A stretch of 64,000 bases of DNA from Agreia sp. COWG (GCF_904528075.1 NZ_LR882035.1:930001-994000); one strand, 5' to 3'; shown: positions 48,423-57,516, counted from the first letter of the stretch. Notes: generated by a model not told the origin, from the sequence alone. Numbers and translations are program-made.

Positions 48423-49439
48423 ATGGAATTCGGTGCAGTACTCCAGACCAACCCGCCCGCCTCGCGCACGGTGCATCTCGCCAAGCTCGCCGAGCAGCAC
48501 GGCTTCGAATACGTGTGGACGTTCGACTCGCACCTGCTCTGGCAGGAGCCGTACGTCATCTACAGCCAGATCCTCAACGAGACCCACCGCGTGAAGGTGG
48601 GGCCCATGGTCACGAACCCGGCCACCCGGGATTGGACCGTGACGGCGTCGCTCTACGCCACGCTCAACGAGATGTACGGCAATCGCACCATCATGGGCAT
48701 CGGTCGTGGCGACTCGGCGGTGCGCGTCACCAACGGTTCGCCCACGACGCTCAAGTCGCTGCGCGAGTCGATCCACGTCATCCGCGAGCTCGCGAACTCC
48801 CGCGCCGTCGAGTACAACGGCGCCGAGCTGCGCTTTCCGTGGAGCGTCGGCAGCGAGCTGGACGTCTGGGTCGCCGCCTACGGTCCGCTCGCCTTGAAGC
48901 TCACCGGCGAGGTCGGCGACGGCTTCATCCTGCAGCTGGCCGACCTCGACATCGCCGAGTGGATGATCAAGACCGTGCGCGCGGCAGCAGAGAACGTGGG
49001 TCGCGACCCCGACGAGATCGCGTTCTGCGTCGCCGCCCCGATGTACATCGGCGACGACTGGCAGCACATGCGCGACCAGTGCCGCTGGTTCGGCGGCATG
49101 GTGGGAAACCACGTGGCGGACATCGTGTCGAAGTACGGCTCCGACTCGTCGGTGCCCGCGGCGCTGACCGATTACATCAAGGATCGCGAGGGCTACGACT
49201 ACAACGAGCACGGTCGGGCGGGTAACAGCCACACGGCATTCGTGCCGGATGAGATCGTCGACCGCTTCTGCCTGCTCGGCTCGGCCGATGATCACATCGA
49301 GAAGCTGAAGAAGCTCAAGGACATCGGGGTCACCCAGTTCGCCGGCTACCTGCAGCACGACAACAAAGAGGAGACCCTCCGCGTCTACGGAGAGACGGTC
49401 ATCCCCGCTCTCAAAGAGCACATCACGGCCAAGGCATGA
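48423..49439 (+). CDS. LLM-class oxidoreductase in the pyrimidine cluster, probably F420-dependent
   Basis: 338 aa luciferase-like TIM barrel. VLQTNPPASRTVHLAKLAEQ, WTFDSHLLWQEPYVIYSQIL, NRTIMGIGRGDSAVR, and WVAAYGPLALKLTGEVGDG are subgroup signatures of LLM oxidoreductases adjacent to hydantoinase genes. The cofactor could be F420 or FMN. Tight spacing (9 bp after the dihydropyrimidinase gene; ABC permease overlaps its stop) places it inside the pathway operon. It may carry out an oxidation/reduction of the pyrimidine or hydantoin ring. Confidence 0.85.
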   Translation: MEFGAVLQTNPPASRTVHLAKLAEQHGFEYVWTFDSHLLWQEPYVIYSQILNETHRVKVGPMVTNPATRDWTVTASLYATLNEMYGNRTIMGIGRGDSAVRVTNGSPTTLKSLRESIHVIRELANSRAVEYNGAELRFPWSVGSELDVWVAAYGPLALKLTGEVGDGFILQLADLDIAEWMIKTVRAAAENVGRDPDEIAFCVAAPMYIGDDWQHMRDQCRWFGGMVGNHVADIVSKYGSDSSVPAALTDYIKDREGYDYNEHGRAGNSHTAFVPDEIVDRFCLLGSADDHIEKLKKLKDIGVTQFAGYLQHDNKEETLRVYGETVIPALKEHITAKA

Positions 49440-50317
49440 CCCGAACCGGCTCTCCGCTCGCTCGCCGGATCCTTTTCGGGGTGCTCGGCGTGCTGGCGTT
49501 GGCCGGCGTCTGGGAGCTCTACAAGGCGCTCGGCCCCGCCACCGGCGTGATGATCGGCGACCTGACCGTGCTTCCGCGCACCAGCGACCTGGCCATGCCG
49601 CACGTGTGGGACATGATCGCGCGGCTGTTCCGGCCGGTGCGCTCGGGCGACGACGAGCAGATGTGGCAAGCGGTCCTGGCCGCCTCGTTCTTCAGCCTGG
49701 GCGTGGCCGCGGTCGGCTGGCTGGTCGGCGTGGTCGTCGGCCTCTTGCTGGCCATCGTGATGCAGCGCTTTCGCACGGCCGAGTCGGCACTGCTGCCCTG
49801 GATCGTGCTGAGCCAGACGGTGCCGCTGATCGCGATCGCGCCCTTGGTGAAGCGCTGGGGTTCCCAGATCGAGATCGGCTCGTTCAGCTGGGAGAACTGG
49901 ATGTCGGTGGCGCTCATCGCGTCGTATCTCGCCTTCTTCCCGGTGTCGATCGGTGCCCTGCGCGGCCTCGCCTCGCCCGACGCGAACCACGTGGAGCTCA
50001 TGCGCACCTACGCGGTGGGCTGGTGGGCCACGCTCGTTCGACTGCGGCTGCCGGCCAGCGTTCCCTATCTGCTGCCGGCGCTGCGGCTGGCCGCGGCCAA
50101 CGCGGTGATCGGCACCGTGGTGGCCGAGGTCTCGATCGGGCTGCGCGGCGGCATCGGTCGCATGATCGTGGACTATGCCGCCGCGGCCGGGGGAGACCCC
50201 GCCAAGCCGTGGGCACCTATCTTCGGGGCCGTCGTCGTCGGCCTCCTGGCCGCGGGCGTCGTCGCCCTCATCGGCCTCACCCTGCGCCGCTACCGACGAG
50301 GAGAGACTCCCGCATGA
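49436..50317 (+). CDS. ABC transporter permease (SsuC/ThiX-like), first
   Basis: 293 aa; overlaps the preceding stop (ATGA). Six or so membrane helices; the EAA loop is seen as YAVGWWATLVRLRLPASVPYLLPALRLA (about 185-212). BPD_transp_1 family. With a second permease gene downstream it probably forms a heterodimeric channel for a pyrimidine-like substrate. Confidence 0.88.
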   Translation: MTRTGSPLARRILFGVLGVLALAGVWELYKALGPATGVMIGDLTVLPRTSDLAMPHVWDMIARLFRPVRSGDDEQMWQAVLAASFFSLGVAAVGWLVGVVVGLLLAIVMQRFRTAESALLPWIVLSQTVPLIAIAPLVKRWGSQIEIGSFSWENWMSVALIASYLAFFPVSIGALRGLASPDANHVELMRTYAVGWWATLVRLRLPASVPYLLPALRLAAANAVIGTVVAEVSIGLRGGIGRMIVDYAAAAGGDPAKPWAPIFGAVVVGLLAAGVVALIGLTLRRYRRGETPA

Positions 50318-51177
50318 GCACAGCACCACTCGCATCCGGTTCGACCACGACCCCGACCATAGACGCCGTTCGTGTCGATGGCGTCGGCAAGATCTTTCCA
50401 GCCCGCAAGGGTGCCGGGGTCACCGCTCTCGAGGCGGTCGACCTCACGATCGCGCCGGGCGAATTCGTCTCGCTGATCGGGCCGTCCGGATGCGGAAAGT
50501 CCACCCTGTTGCGCCTCATCGCCGACCTCGACGTGCCCACGACGGGCTCGATCCAGGTGTTCGGCAAGACCGCTCGCCAGGCACGCATCGACCAGGCCTA
50601 CGGCATCGCCTTTCAACAGGCCGGCCTGCTGCCGTGGCGCTCGGTGCGGGCCAACATCGAGCTGCCACTCGAACTGCATCGCGTGGGCAAGGCCGATCGC
50701 GCCGCACGCTCGACGGAACTGCTCGCGCTCGTGGGGCTCACCGACTTCGCCGACAAGTACCCCGACCAGCTCTCGGGCGGCATGCAGCAGCGGGTGGCCA
50801 TTGCCCGCTCGCTCGCCGAGAGTCCCGGGCTGCTTCTGATGGACGAGCCGTTCGGCGCCCTCGACGAGATGACCCGCGAGCGTATGCAGACCGAGCTCGT
50901 GCGCATCTGCGCCGAGACCGGCGCGGCGGTCGTCTTCGTCACCCACTCCATCCCCGAGGCCGTGTTCTTGTCCAACCGGGTCGTCGTCATGTCGCCTCGC
51001 CCCGGCCGCATCCGCGACGTCATCCCGGTCGACCTCGGAAGGGGCGCCGCCCGCGCGGAGGGCCTCCGTGAGGCGGACAGCTTCTTCGAGGCCGTCGTCG
51101 CCGTGCGCGAGAGCCTGCACGGTGAGTCGACAGCCACCGCAGCGACGCCCTCGGCGCGCGGGGTCGACATCCGATGA
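50314..51177 (+). CDS. ABC transporter ATP-binding protein (SsuB/ThiZ-like)
   Basis: 287 aa. Walker A GPSGCGKST (about 54-62), Q-loop FQQAGLLPW, signature LSGGMQQRVAIARS, Walker B LLLMDEPFGALD and H-loop VTHSIPEA. Drives import through the two flanking permeases. Overlaps both neighbours by four bases. Confidence 0.92.
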   Translation: MSTAPLASGSTTTPTIDAVRVDGVGKIFPARKGAGVTALEAVDLTIAPGEFVSLIGPSGCGKSTLLRLIADLDVPTTGSIQVFGKTARQARIDQAYGIAFQQAGLLPWRSVRANIELPLELHRVGKADRAARSTELLALVGLTDFADKYPDQLSGGMQQRVAIARSLAESPGLLLMDEPFGALDEMTRERMQTELVRICAETGAAVVFVTHSIPEAVFLSNRVVVMSPRPGRIRDVIPVDLGRGAARAEGLREADSFFEAVVAVRESLHGESTATAATPSARGVDIR

Positions 51178-51956
51178 ACCGCTCCGCGTCGCTCTCGCGC
51201 ACGATCCTCGCCCCGCTTCTGTTGGGGGTGCTCGTCATCGTGCTGTGGCAGCTGGCCGTCGTGGTGCTCGAGATCAAGCCGTTCGTGCTGCCGTCTCCCT
51301 CGTCGATCGCCGCGCAATTCTCGGGCAGCATCGCGACTGTCTGGAGCGCGAGCCTCGTGACCGGGTCGAATGCGGTGATCGGGCTGCTTCTCGGCGCGGT
51401 CGTGGGCATCGTGGCGGCCATCGTGGCCACCGTGCTGCCCCTCACCGACGAGCTGAGCGCCCCCCTTGTGGCCGCGGCCTCGGTGATCCCGATCGTGGCC
51501 CTCGCGCCGGTGCTCTACACGATGTTCGGTGCCGACAAAGAGACCGCTCGCCAACTCGTGGCGGCCCTCGCGGTCTTCATCCCCGTCTACCTGAACACCC
51601 TGCGGGGCCTCCGCCAAGCCCGGCCCGTTCATCGAGACCTGATGCGGGCGTACGGGGCATCCGGATGGCAGGCCACCCGGGCGGTCACCCTGCCCGGCGC
51701 CGTTCCGTTCCTCTTCATCGGGCTGCGCATCGCGTCGAGCCTCGCCGTCATCTCCGCGCTGATCGGCGAGTACTTCGGCGGTCCGATCGGGGGGCTCGGC
51801 AAGAGCATCACGTCGGCGGCCGCCTCGAGCAACTACTCCCTCGCCTACGCCTACGTGCTGGGCGCCATCATTCTCGGCCTCGTCTTCTACGTCGTGACCC
51901 TCGGGGTCGAGAGGCTCGTGTCGCCGCATCGCGCTGACGTGCGGGGGGCCGCGTAG
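51174..51956 (+). CDS. ABC transporter permease (SsuC/ThiX-like), second
   Basis: 260 aa with about six helices; EAA loop MRAYGASGWQATRAVTLPGAVPFLFIGLRIA (about 155-185). Only distantly similar to the first permease, consistent with an asymmetric channel. Overlaps the ATPase gene. Confidence 0.88.
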   Translation: MNRSASLSRTILAPLLLGVLVIVLWQLAVVVLEIKPFVLPSPSSIAAQFSGSIATVWSASLVTGSNAVIGLLLGAVVGIVAAIVATVLPLTDELSAPLVAAASVIPIVALAPVLYTMFGADKETARQLVAALAVFIPVYLNTLRGLRQARPVHRDLMRAYGASGWQATRAVTLPGAVPFLFIGLRIASSLAVISALIGEYFGGPIGGLGKSITSAAASSNYSLAYAYVLGAIILGLVFYVVTLGVERLVSPHRADVRGAA

Positions 51957-52028
51957 CGACGAGCCCCATCGATGTCCGCCGATCCTGGCGGCCCTGCACC
52001 ACACCACCGCACCATTACAGGAGGAACA

Positions 52029-53177
52029 ATGAAACACAGCAAACGCCTCATTGTCACCGGCGCCATCGCGGCGGTGAGCGCACTCGCGCTCGCCGGCTGC
52101 AGCTCGAGCGGCTCCACGGAATCCACGGATGCGGCCGGCGGCGGTCTCACGCCGGTGACCCTGCAACTGCAGTGGTTCGCCCAGGCGCAGTTCGCGGGGT
52201 ACTACGCGGCCGTCGACCAGGGCTATTACAAGGACGAGGGCCTCGACGTGACGATCCTCGAGGGCGGTGCAGACATCGTTCCTCAAGACGTGCTCTCCGC
52301 AGGCGACGCCGACTACGCGATCTCGTGGGTGCCCAAGGTTCTCGGCTCGATCGAGCAGGGGGCCGAGATCACCGACGTGGCGCAGATCTTCGAGCGCAGC
52401 GCCACGACGCAGATCTCGATGAAAGACAAGAACATCACGACCGCGGCAGACCTCGAGGGCAAGAAGGTGGGCAGCTGGGGCTACGGCAACGAGTGGGAGC
52501 TGTTCGCCGGAATGCAGAAGGCCGACGTGCCCGCCGACAAGATCTCGCTGGTGCAGCAGGCCTTCGACATGAACGGCTTCCTGGCGGGTGACATCGACGC
52601 GGCCCAAGCGATGACCTACAACGAATACGCGCAGGTTCTCGAGGCCACCAACCCGGCCACCGGCAAGCTCTTCACTGCCGACGACCTGAACGTGATCGAC
52701 TGGAACAAGGAGGGCACAGCCATGCTGCAGGACGCCATCTGGGCCAACTCGACGAAGCTGGCCGATGACGACGCCTACGCAGACCAGACGACCAAGTTCA
52801 TCAAGGCATCCATCAAGGGCTGGATCTACGCGAAGGACAACCCGGAGGAGGCCGCGAAGATCGTGACAGCCGCCGGCTCGACCCTCGGAGAGAGCCACCA
52901 GCTCTGGATGACCAACGAGGTCAACAAGCTGATCTGGCCGTCGACGTCGGGCGGCATCGGCATGATCGACGAGGGCGCCTGGAAGCAGACGGTCGACATC
53001 GCGATGGGCACGAAGAACGAGACCGGTGCCACCGTCATCTCGACCGAGCCCCCGGAGAGCGCACACACCAACGAGTACGTCACCAAGGCGCTCGACGAGC
53101 TCAAGGGCGAGGGGGTCGACGTCGAGGGCGCCGACTACACGCCCATCGAGGTCACCCTGAAGGCGGGCGGCGAGTAG
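52029..53177 (+). CDS. ABC substrate-binding lipoprotein, NMT1/THI5 family
   Basis: 382 aa from an ATG with AGGAGG upstream. Lipobox LAGC (Cys24), then LQLQWFAQAQFAGYYAAVDQGYYKDEGLDVTI, the NMT1/THI5-like start seen in binding proteins for pyrimidine or riboflavin-type compounds (ThiY, RibY). Supplies the adjacent ABC importer. Context suggests uracil, hydantoin or another pyrimidine as cargo; the residue set alone does not prove it. Confidence 0.9.
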   Translation: MKHSKRLIVTGAIAAVSALALAGCSSSGSTESTDAAGGGLTPVTLQLQWFAQAQFAGYYAAVDQGYYKDEGLDVTILEGGADIVPQDVLSAGDADYAISWVPKVLGSIEQGAEITDVAQIFERSATTQISMKDKNITTAADLEGKKVGSWGYGNEWELFAGMQKADVPADKISLVQQAFDMNGFLAGDIDAAQAMTYNEYAQVLEATNPATGKLFTADDLNVIDWNKEGTAMLQDAIWANSTKLADDDAYADQTTKFIKASIKGWIYAKDNPEEAAKIVTAAGSTLGESHQLWMTNEVNKLIWPSTSGGIGMIDEGAWKQTVDIAMGTKNETGATVISTEPPESAHTNEYVTKALDELKGEGVDVEGADYTPIEVTLKAGGE

Positions 53178-53276
53178 CCACCCTCATTGCCTCTCGGGTG
53201 CCCAGGGCGTTGAATGACCCTGGGCCCCGAGGGGCTCCATCCGTTGAACGAAAACAGAAAGCACGAGCACCACACC

Positions 53277-54608
53277 ATGATCCCCACCTCTGAAGACGGC
53301 AAGCGCGCGTACGACCTCGACCGGGCGCACGTGTTCCACTCGTGGTCGGCCCAGGCTGCCCTCGAGCCCATGGTCATCGCCGGTGGCAGGGGATCGACGG
53401 TCTGGGACTACGACGGCAACGAATACCTCGACTTCTCGAGCCAGCTCGTCAATGTGAACATCGGCCACCAGCATCCGGCCGTTCGCGATGCCATCAAGGC
53501 GCAGGCCGACGTGCTCACGACGGTGGCACCGGCGCACGCGAACCTGGCCCGTGGCGAGGCGGCCCGGCGCATCCTGGAGCGCGCCGGCAGCGGCTTCGGC
53601 AAGGTGTTCTTCACCAACGGTGGGGCCGATGCCAACGAGAACGCCATCCGCATGGCGAGGCTGTTCACGGGCAGAGACAAGGTGCTCTCCACCTACCGCT
53701 CGTACCACGGCAACACCGGCGCGGCGGTCGTCGCGACGGGGGACTGGCGCCGCGTTCCGAACGAGTACTCCCGAGCCCACGTGCACTTCTTCGGACCGTT
53801 CTCGTACCGCTCGGAGTTCTGGAGCGACAGCCCGGAACAGGAGAGCGAGCGGGCACTGCACCATCTCCGCCGCGTCATCCAGAGCGAGGGCGCGTCGTCG
53901 ATCGCCGCCATCCTCATCGAGACCGTGCCCGGCACGGCGGGGGTTCTCGTTCCGCCGCCGGGCTACCTGGCGGGCGTGCGCGCCCTCGCCGACGAGTTCG
54001 GCATCGTGCTCATCTTCGACGAGGTCATGGCCGGCTTCGGCCGCACAGGCGACTGGTTCGCCTTCCAGTCGCTGCCCGACGACGCGGGCGAGGTCGTCGC
54101 TCCCGATCTCATCACCTTCGCGAAGGGCGTCAACTCGGGCTACGTGCCGGTGGGCGGCGTCATCATCTCGCCGGCCATCGCGGCCGCCTTCGACGACTCG
54201 GTCTTTCCGGGCGGGCTCACCTACTCCGGACACCCCCTCGCGATGGCATCCATCGTGGGCGCGCTCGATGCCATGCAGAGCGAGGGGATCGTGGCCAACG
54301 CGAAGCGCATCGGCGCGGACGTGATCGGGCCGGGCCTGCGAGAGCTGCAGGCGAAGTATCCGGGCATCATCGGCGAGGTGCGTGGGCTCGGCGTCTTCTG
54401 GGCGCTCGACCTGGTGGCCGACGCCTCGACGCGGGAGCCCGTGGCGCCCTCCGTCATCGGTGCGCTGAAGTCAGCGCTGCTGTCGCGCGGGCTGCTGCCG
54501 TTCTTCGCCGACAACCGCCTGCACGTCGTGCCGCCGTGCGTGGTCACCGACGACGAGGTGGCCCGGGCCCTCGCGATCTACGACGAAGCGTTCGCGAGCC
54601 TCGCCTGA
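53277..54608 (+). CDS. Class III aminotransferase (omega-amino acid, beta-alanine type)
   Basis: 443 aa, start MIPTSEDGKRAYDLDRAHVFHSWSAQ. PLP lysine Lys283 in LITFAKGVNSGYVPVGG, preceded by IFDEVMAGFGRTG, as in class III omega-aminotransferases. Converts beta-alanine (product of the nitrilase) to malonate semialdehyde with pyruvate or another acceptor; this is from family and context. No strong ribosome binding site is seen. Confidence 0.88.
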   Translation: MIPTSEDGKRAYDLDRAHVFHSWSAQAALEPMVIAGGRGSTVWDYDGNEYLDFSSQLVNVNIGHQHPAVRDAIKAQADVLTTVAPAHANLARGEAARRILERAGSGFGKVFFTNGGADANENAIRMARLFTGRDKVLSTYRSYHGNTGAAVVATGDWRRVPNEYSRAHVHFFGPFSYRSEFWSDSPEQESERALHHLRRVIQSEGASSIAAILIETVPGTAGVLVPPPGYLAGVRALADEFGIVLIFDEVMAGFGRTGDWFAFQSLPDDAGEVVAPDLITFAKGVNSGYVPVGGVIISPAIAAAFDDSVFPGGLTYSGHPLAMASIVGALDAMQSEGIVANAKRIGADVIGPGLRELQAKYPGIIGEVRGLGVFWALDLVADASTREPVAPSVIGALKSALLSRGLLPFFADNRLHVVPPCVVTDDEVARALAIYDEAFASLA

Positions 54609-54670
54609 CCCAGACGCGGTACCGCCCGTTCTCATTGGCGTCGGTACCGAGTAGCGCGACTTCGGTGACT

Positions 54671-54676
54671 TACACT
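54671..54676 (+). promoter_or_regulatory. Predicted leaderless promoter of the LysR gene
   Basis: TACACT, then 7 bp, then the ATG at 54684. Confidence 0.5.
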
Positions 54677-54683
54677 CGACGCT

Positions 54684-55619
54684 ATGGACGTCGGACGACT
54701 CAATCTTCTTCGCGAACTCGCCGAGCGCGGCAGCATCACCGAGGTGGCCAAGGCGACCCACCGCACGGCATCGGGTATCTCGCAGCAGCTGCGCAAGCTC
54801 GAGGCCGAGGCGGGGCTTCCGCTCACCGAGAAGGTCGGTCGGGGCATTGCCCTCACCGACGCCGGCAGGGCACTGGCTCGCAGCGCGACCGACGTCGCCA
54901 TTGCACTCGAGAAGGCCGAGGCAGTGTGGGATGAGTTCCGAAACGATCCCACGGGCACCGTGACCCTGGCGACGTTTCCCACGGCGGGCCAGATGCTGCT
55001 GCCGGGCATGCTCAAGCGAGTGGCGGAGACAGGCGGTCTCACCGTGCACTGCTCCGACAGGGACCCGGAGTCCGAAGGCTTCCCTGCTCTGACGAGCGAC
55101 TTCGACATCGTGCTCGCCCACTCGCCGAAGCCGGCGGCGTTCTGGAACGACAAGAACCTGCTCGCGGTGCCGCTCATGACCGAGCCGCTCGACATCGCGC
55201 TGCCCCCCGGTCATCGTCTGGCCGACAAGGAGTTCCTCGTGCCGAGCGACCTCATCGGCGAGCAGTGGATCGGCGTTCCCTGGGGCTACCCGTTCGAGCG
55301 CACGCTGAACGACATCTTCGAGGCCGCCGGCGTGCCCGTGAACTTCTTCCAGCGCTTCGGCGATACCCGTGTGATCGAGGCTCTCGTCGCCGCCGGCCTC
55401 GGCATCGCCGTGCTGCCCTGCTACACGGCGGCGGGCGCCTACCGCGACCGTATTCTGCTCAAGAACCTTCAGGGCGTGGTCGCCGAGCGACACATCGCCA
55501 TCCTGATGCGACCGGATCGGGCCGAGCGCCTCGCGGTTCGCACGGTCGTGGATGCGCTGCGGGCCGAGGCGACGGCCGTCGTCGAGGCGAACCGGTACCG
55601 AAACCCGCCGGCCGCCTGA
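54684..55619 (+). CDS. LysR-family transcriptional regulator
   Basis: 311 aa. Helix-turn-helix LNLLRELAERGSITEVAKATHRTASGISQQLRKLEAEAG (about 5-43) and a periplasmic-binding-like effector domain starting near 92. It follows the aminotransferase gene on the same strand, so it may control the catabolic operon together with the MocR protein at the other end. Confidence 0.9.
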   Translation: MDVGRLNLLRELAERGSITEVAKATHRTASGISQQLRKLEAEAGLPLTEKVGRGIALTDAGRALARSATDVAIALEKAEAVWDEFRNDPTGTVTLATFPTAGQMLLPGMLKRVAETGGLTVHCSDRDPESEGFPALTSDFDIVLAHSPKPAAFWNDKNLLAVPLMTEPLDIALPPGHRLADKEFLVPSDLIGEQWIGVPWGYPFERTLNDIFEAAGVPVNFFQRFGDTRVIEALVAAGLGIAVLPCYTAAGAYRDRILLKNLQGVVAERHIAILMRPDRAERLAVRTVVDALRAEATAVVEANRYRNPPAA

Positions 55620-55723
55620 CCCCGAGCCTGACCTGTCCCGCGCCTGCCGGGCACCGAGGTGGATCCGCTTCGCGCCTCTGAGCACCCTCGACCGCCCCGA
55701 TCTCCGCGGTTGCGGCCGTTTTC

Positions 55724-55782
55724 GTGCCCGAACCTCCTCTTCTGTGCCCATCCGAAGCACCCAGACGAAGGAGTTCGGGCAC
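55724..55782. repeat. Imperfect long inverted repeat downstream of lysR
   Basis: GTGCCCGAACCTCCT (55724-55738) pairs with AGGAGTTCGGGCAC (55769-55782), 14 bp with one bulge, around a 30-base loop. It may terminate lysR transcription or insulate the following core operon; there is no U-run. Confidence 0.5.
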
Positions 55783-55880
55783 AAACGCGGCGGCGGCGCG
55801 CATGAACGCAGCGGGCCGGGGCGGGCCGGGGCGGCCGCGGTCGCAGGGACGGGGCAGGGGCAGGTGCGCGTTGCCGCGGG

Positions 55881-55886
55881 TACAAT
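55881..55886 (+). promoter_or_regulatory. Likely promoter of the DUF177-rpmF-rnc-mutM operon
   Basis: TACAAT, then 8 bp, then the GTG at 55895; consistent with a leaderless or nearly leaderless transcript. Confidence 0.5.
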
Positions 55887-55894
55887 CGAACGTT

Positions 55895-56437
55895 GTGAAC
55901 AAATTCAAGAAGACGCCCTACACCGTGGGAGCGCACGACCTCATCCACCGTCCCGGTGAGATGCGCGAGTACGAGCTCGAGATCGTCGTTCCCGAGAAGC
56001 TGGGCGAGGGTCTCGTCGCCGCGCAGAAGGACTCGATCCTCGATGTCGACCTGCGAATGGAGGGCCTTCACGACGGTATTCTCGCGTCGGTTCACGTCTC
56101 CGGAACGGCCGATGGCGTCTGCGGTCGGTGCCTCACCGACATCCATCTGCCGGTAGAAGTCGAATTCCAAGACGTTTTCGCGTATTCTCTTGACGAAGCT
56201 TTTGATTACTCGGTTCTCGACGATCACGTCGACCTCGAACCGTTGATCAGGGATGCGGTGGTACTTTCACTGCCGTTCCAACCGGTCTGTCGGCCGGATT
56301 GCCCAGGACTCGACCCGGAAACGGGCGAGAAGCTGGCCGATCAGCCGCATGGCGAACCCCAGCAGGTCACCGATCCTCGCTGGGCCGCGCTCGCGGGCTT
56401 CGAGCCCGAAGCCAAGACCGAAACCACCACAGACTGA
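55895..56437 (+). CDS. DUF177 (YceD-like) protein
   Basis: 180 aa. DUF177 pattern: PGEMREYELEIVVPE, then GTADGVCGRCLTDI and VCRPDCPGLDPETGE, giving four cysteines for a zinc site. YceD-like proteins are linked to 23S rRNA or L32 biogenesis; rpmF is the next gene, as usual. GTG start set by the TACAAT box. Confidence 0.88.
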   Translation: MNKFKKTPYTVGAHDLIHRPGEMREYELEIVVPEKLGEGLVAAQKDSILDVDLRMEGLHDGILASVHVSGTADGVCGRCLTDIHLPVEVEFQDVFAYSLDEAFDYSVLDDHVDLEPLIRDAVVLSLPFQPVCRPDCPGLDPETGEKLADQPHGEPQQVTDPRWAALAGFEPEAKTETTTD

Positions 56438-56501
56438 CCAAGCAGACACCGACGCGTGCGCGCGACCCGAGTGACCTGAACGATAGAGAAAAGAGAAGAT
56501 C

Positions 56502-56705
56502 ATGGCTGTTCCCAAGAGAAAGATGTCGCGGGCTTCCACCCGCATGCGTCGCGCTCAGTGGAAGGCTACGGCCCCCACCCTCGTCAAGACCATCGAGAAC
56601 GGCAAGACTGTCTACAGCCTGCCGCACCGCGCCAAGGTCGTCGAGGACTCCGCAGGAACCCCCCTGTTCATGGAGTACAAGGGCCGCAAGGTCGCAGACG
56701 TCTAA
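56502..56705 (+). CDS. rpmF: 50S ribosomal protein L32
   Basis: 67 aa; [22 protein letters not shown] is the universal L32 start (KRK-S-R). There are no cysteines, so it is the zinc-free form, which stays functional under zinc limitation. GAGAAGA precedes the ATG. Confidence 0.97.
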   Translation: MAVPKRKMSRASTRMRRAQWKATAPTLVKTIENGKTVYSLPHRAKVVEDSAGTPLFMEYKGRKVADV

Positions 56706-56755
56706 CACCGCAGTCGTCGGCAACGACGATACGAGTGTCACCAAGGAGCGCCTCG

Positions 56756-57508
56756 ATGGTTTCCACATTTGAAACCGACGGGTCGCTCCTTTTGGCGCGC
56801 CTCGAGATCGACATCCCGACCGATCTCCTCGAGCTGGCGCTGACCCACCGCTCCTATTCGTACGAGCACGGCGCGATCCCCACGAACGAACGCCTCGAGT
56901 TCCTCGGCGACTCGATCCTGGGCCAGGCCGTCACGGTGATGCTCTACACCCGCTTTCCCGACCTCGAAGAGGGCGACCTGGCGAAGCGTCGCGCGAGCCT
57001 CGTCTCCACTGTGGCGCTCGCCGAGATCGCCCGCGGCATCGGGCTTGGCAGCTTCGTGCGACTCGGCCGCGGAGAAGAGCTCACCGGAGGCCGCGACAAG
57101 GCCTCGATCCTCGCCGACACGATGGAGGCCATCATCGGCGCCAGCTACCTGGGCGCTGGGCCGGATGCCGCGACCGCGCTGGTCTTGCGATTGGTCGCTC
57201 CTCTCGCCACGGCTCCCGGCCACTTCGGAATCTCGATGGATCCCAAGACCTCTCTGCAGGAGCTCGCGGGCCACCAGGGCCTCTCCGCCCCGGTGTACGA
57301 GCTCACCGAGTCGGGACCTGATCACCAGAAGGTCTTCGTGGCCACCGTGTTCGTTCGGCGGCCCAAGACCGATGCGGTGGTGGTGACCGCCACTGGCGAG
57401 GGTCCGTCGAAGAAGCAGGCCGAAGCATCCGCCGCCCGGCAGGCGTTCGCGGCCCTCTCTGCCGCACCGCAGGCGGGCCCCGCCGCATCCGGCCCGGCGT
57501 CGAGCTAG
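56756..57508 (+). CDS. rnc: Ribonuclease III
   Basis: 250 aa from ATG with AAGGAG upstream. Signature NERLEFLGDSIL (about 43-54) with catalytic Glu/Asp, partner DTMEAIIGASYL (about 119-130), and a C-terminal double-stranded RNA-binding domain (DPKTSLQELAGHQGLS to EGPSKKQAEASAARQAF). Processes rRNA precursors and structured mRNAs. Ala/Pro/Ser tail is an extension. Confidence 0.97.
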   Translation: MVSTFETDGSLLLARLEIDIPTDLLELALTHRSYSYEHGAIPTNERLEFLGDSILGQAVTVMLYTRFPDLEEGDLAKRRASLVSTVALAEIARGIGLGSFVRLGRGEELTGGRDKASILADTMEAIIGASYLGAGPDAATALVLRLVAPLATAPGHFGISMDPKTSLQELAGHQGLSAPVYELTESGPDHQKVFVATVFVRRPKTDAVVVTATGEGPSKKQAEASAARQAFAALSAAPQAGPAASGPASS

Positions 57509-57516
57509 AGGCGCGG

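Noticed and set aside
46650-49421. A 923-codon minus-strand open frame over the dihydropyrimidinase and LLM genes
   Set aside because: It is an antisense shadow produced by high GC in third positions; the plus-strand genes have complete family motifs.
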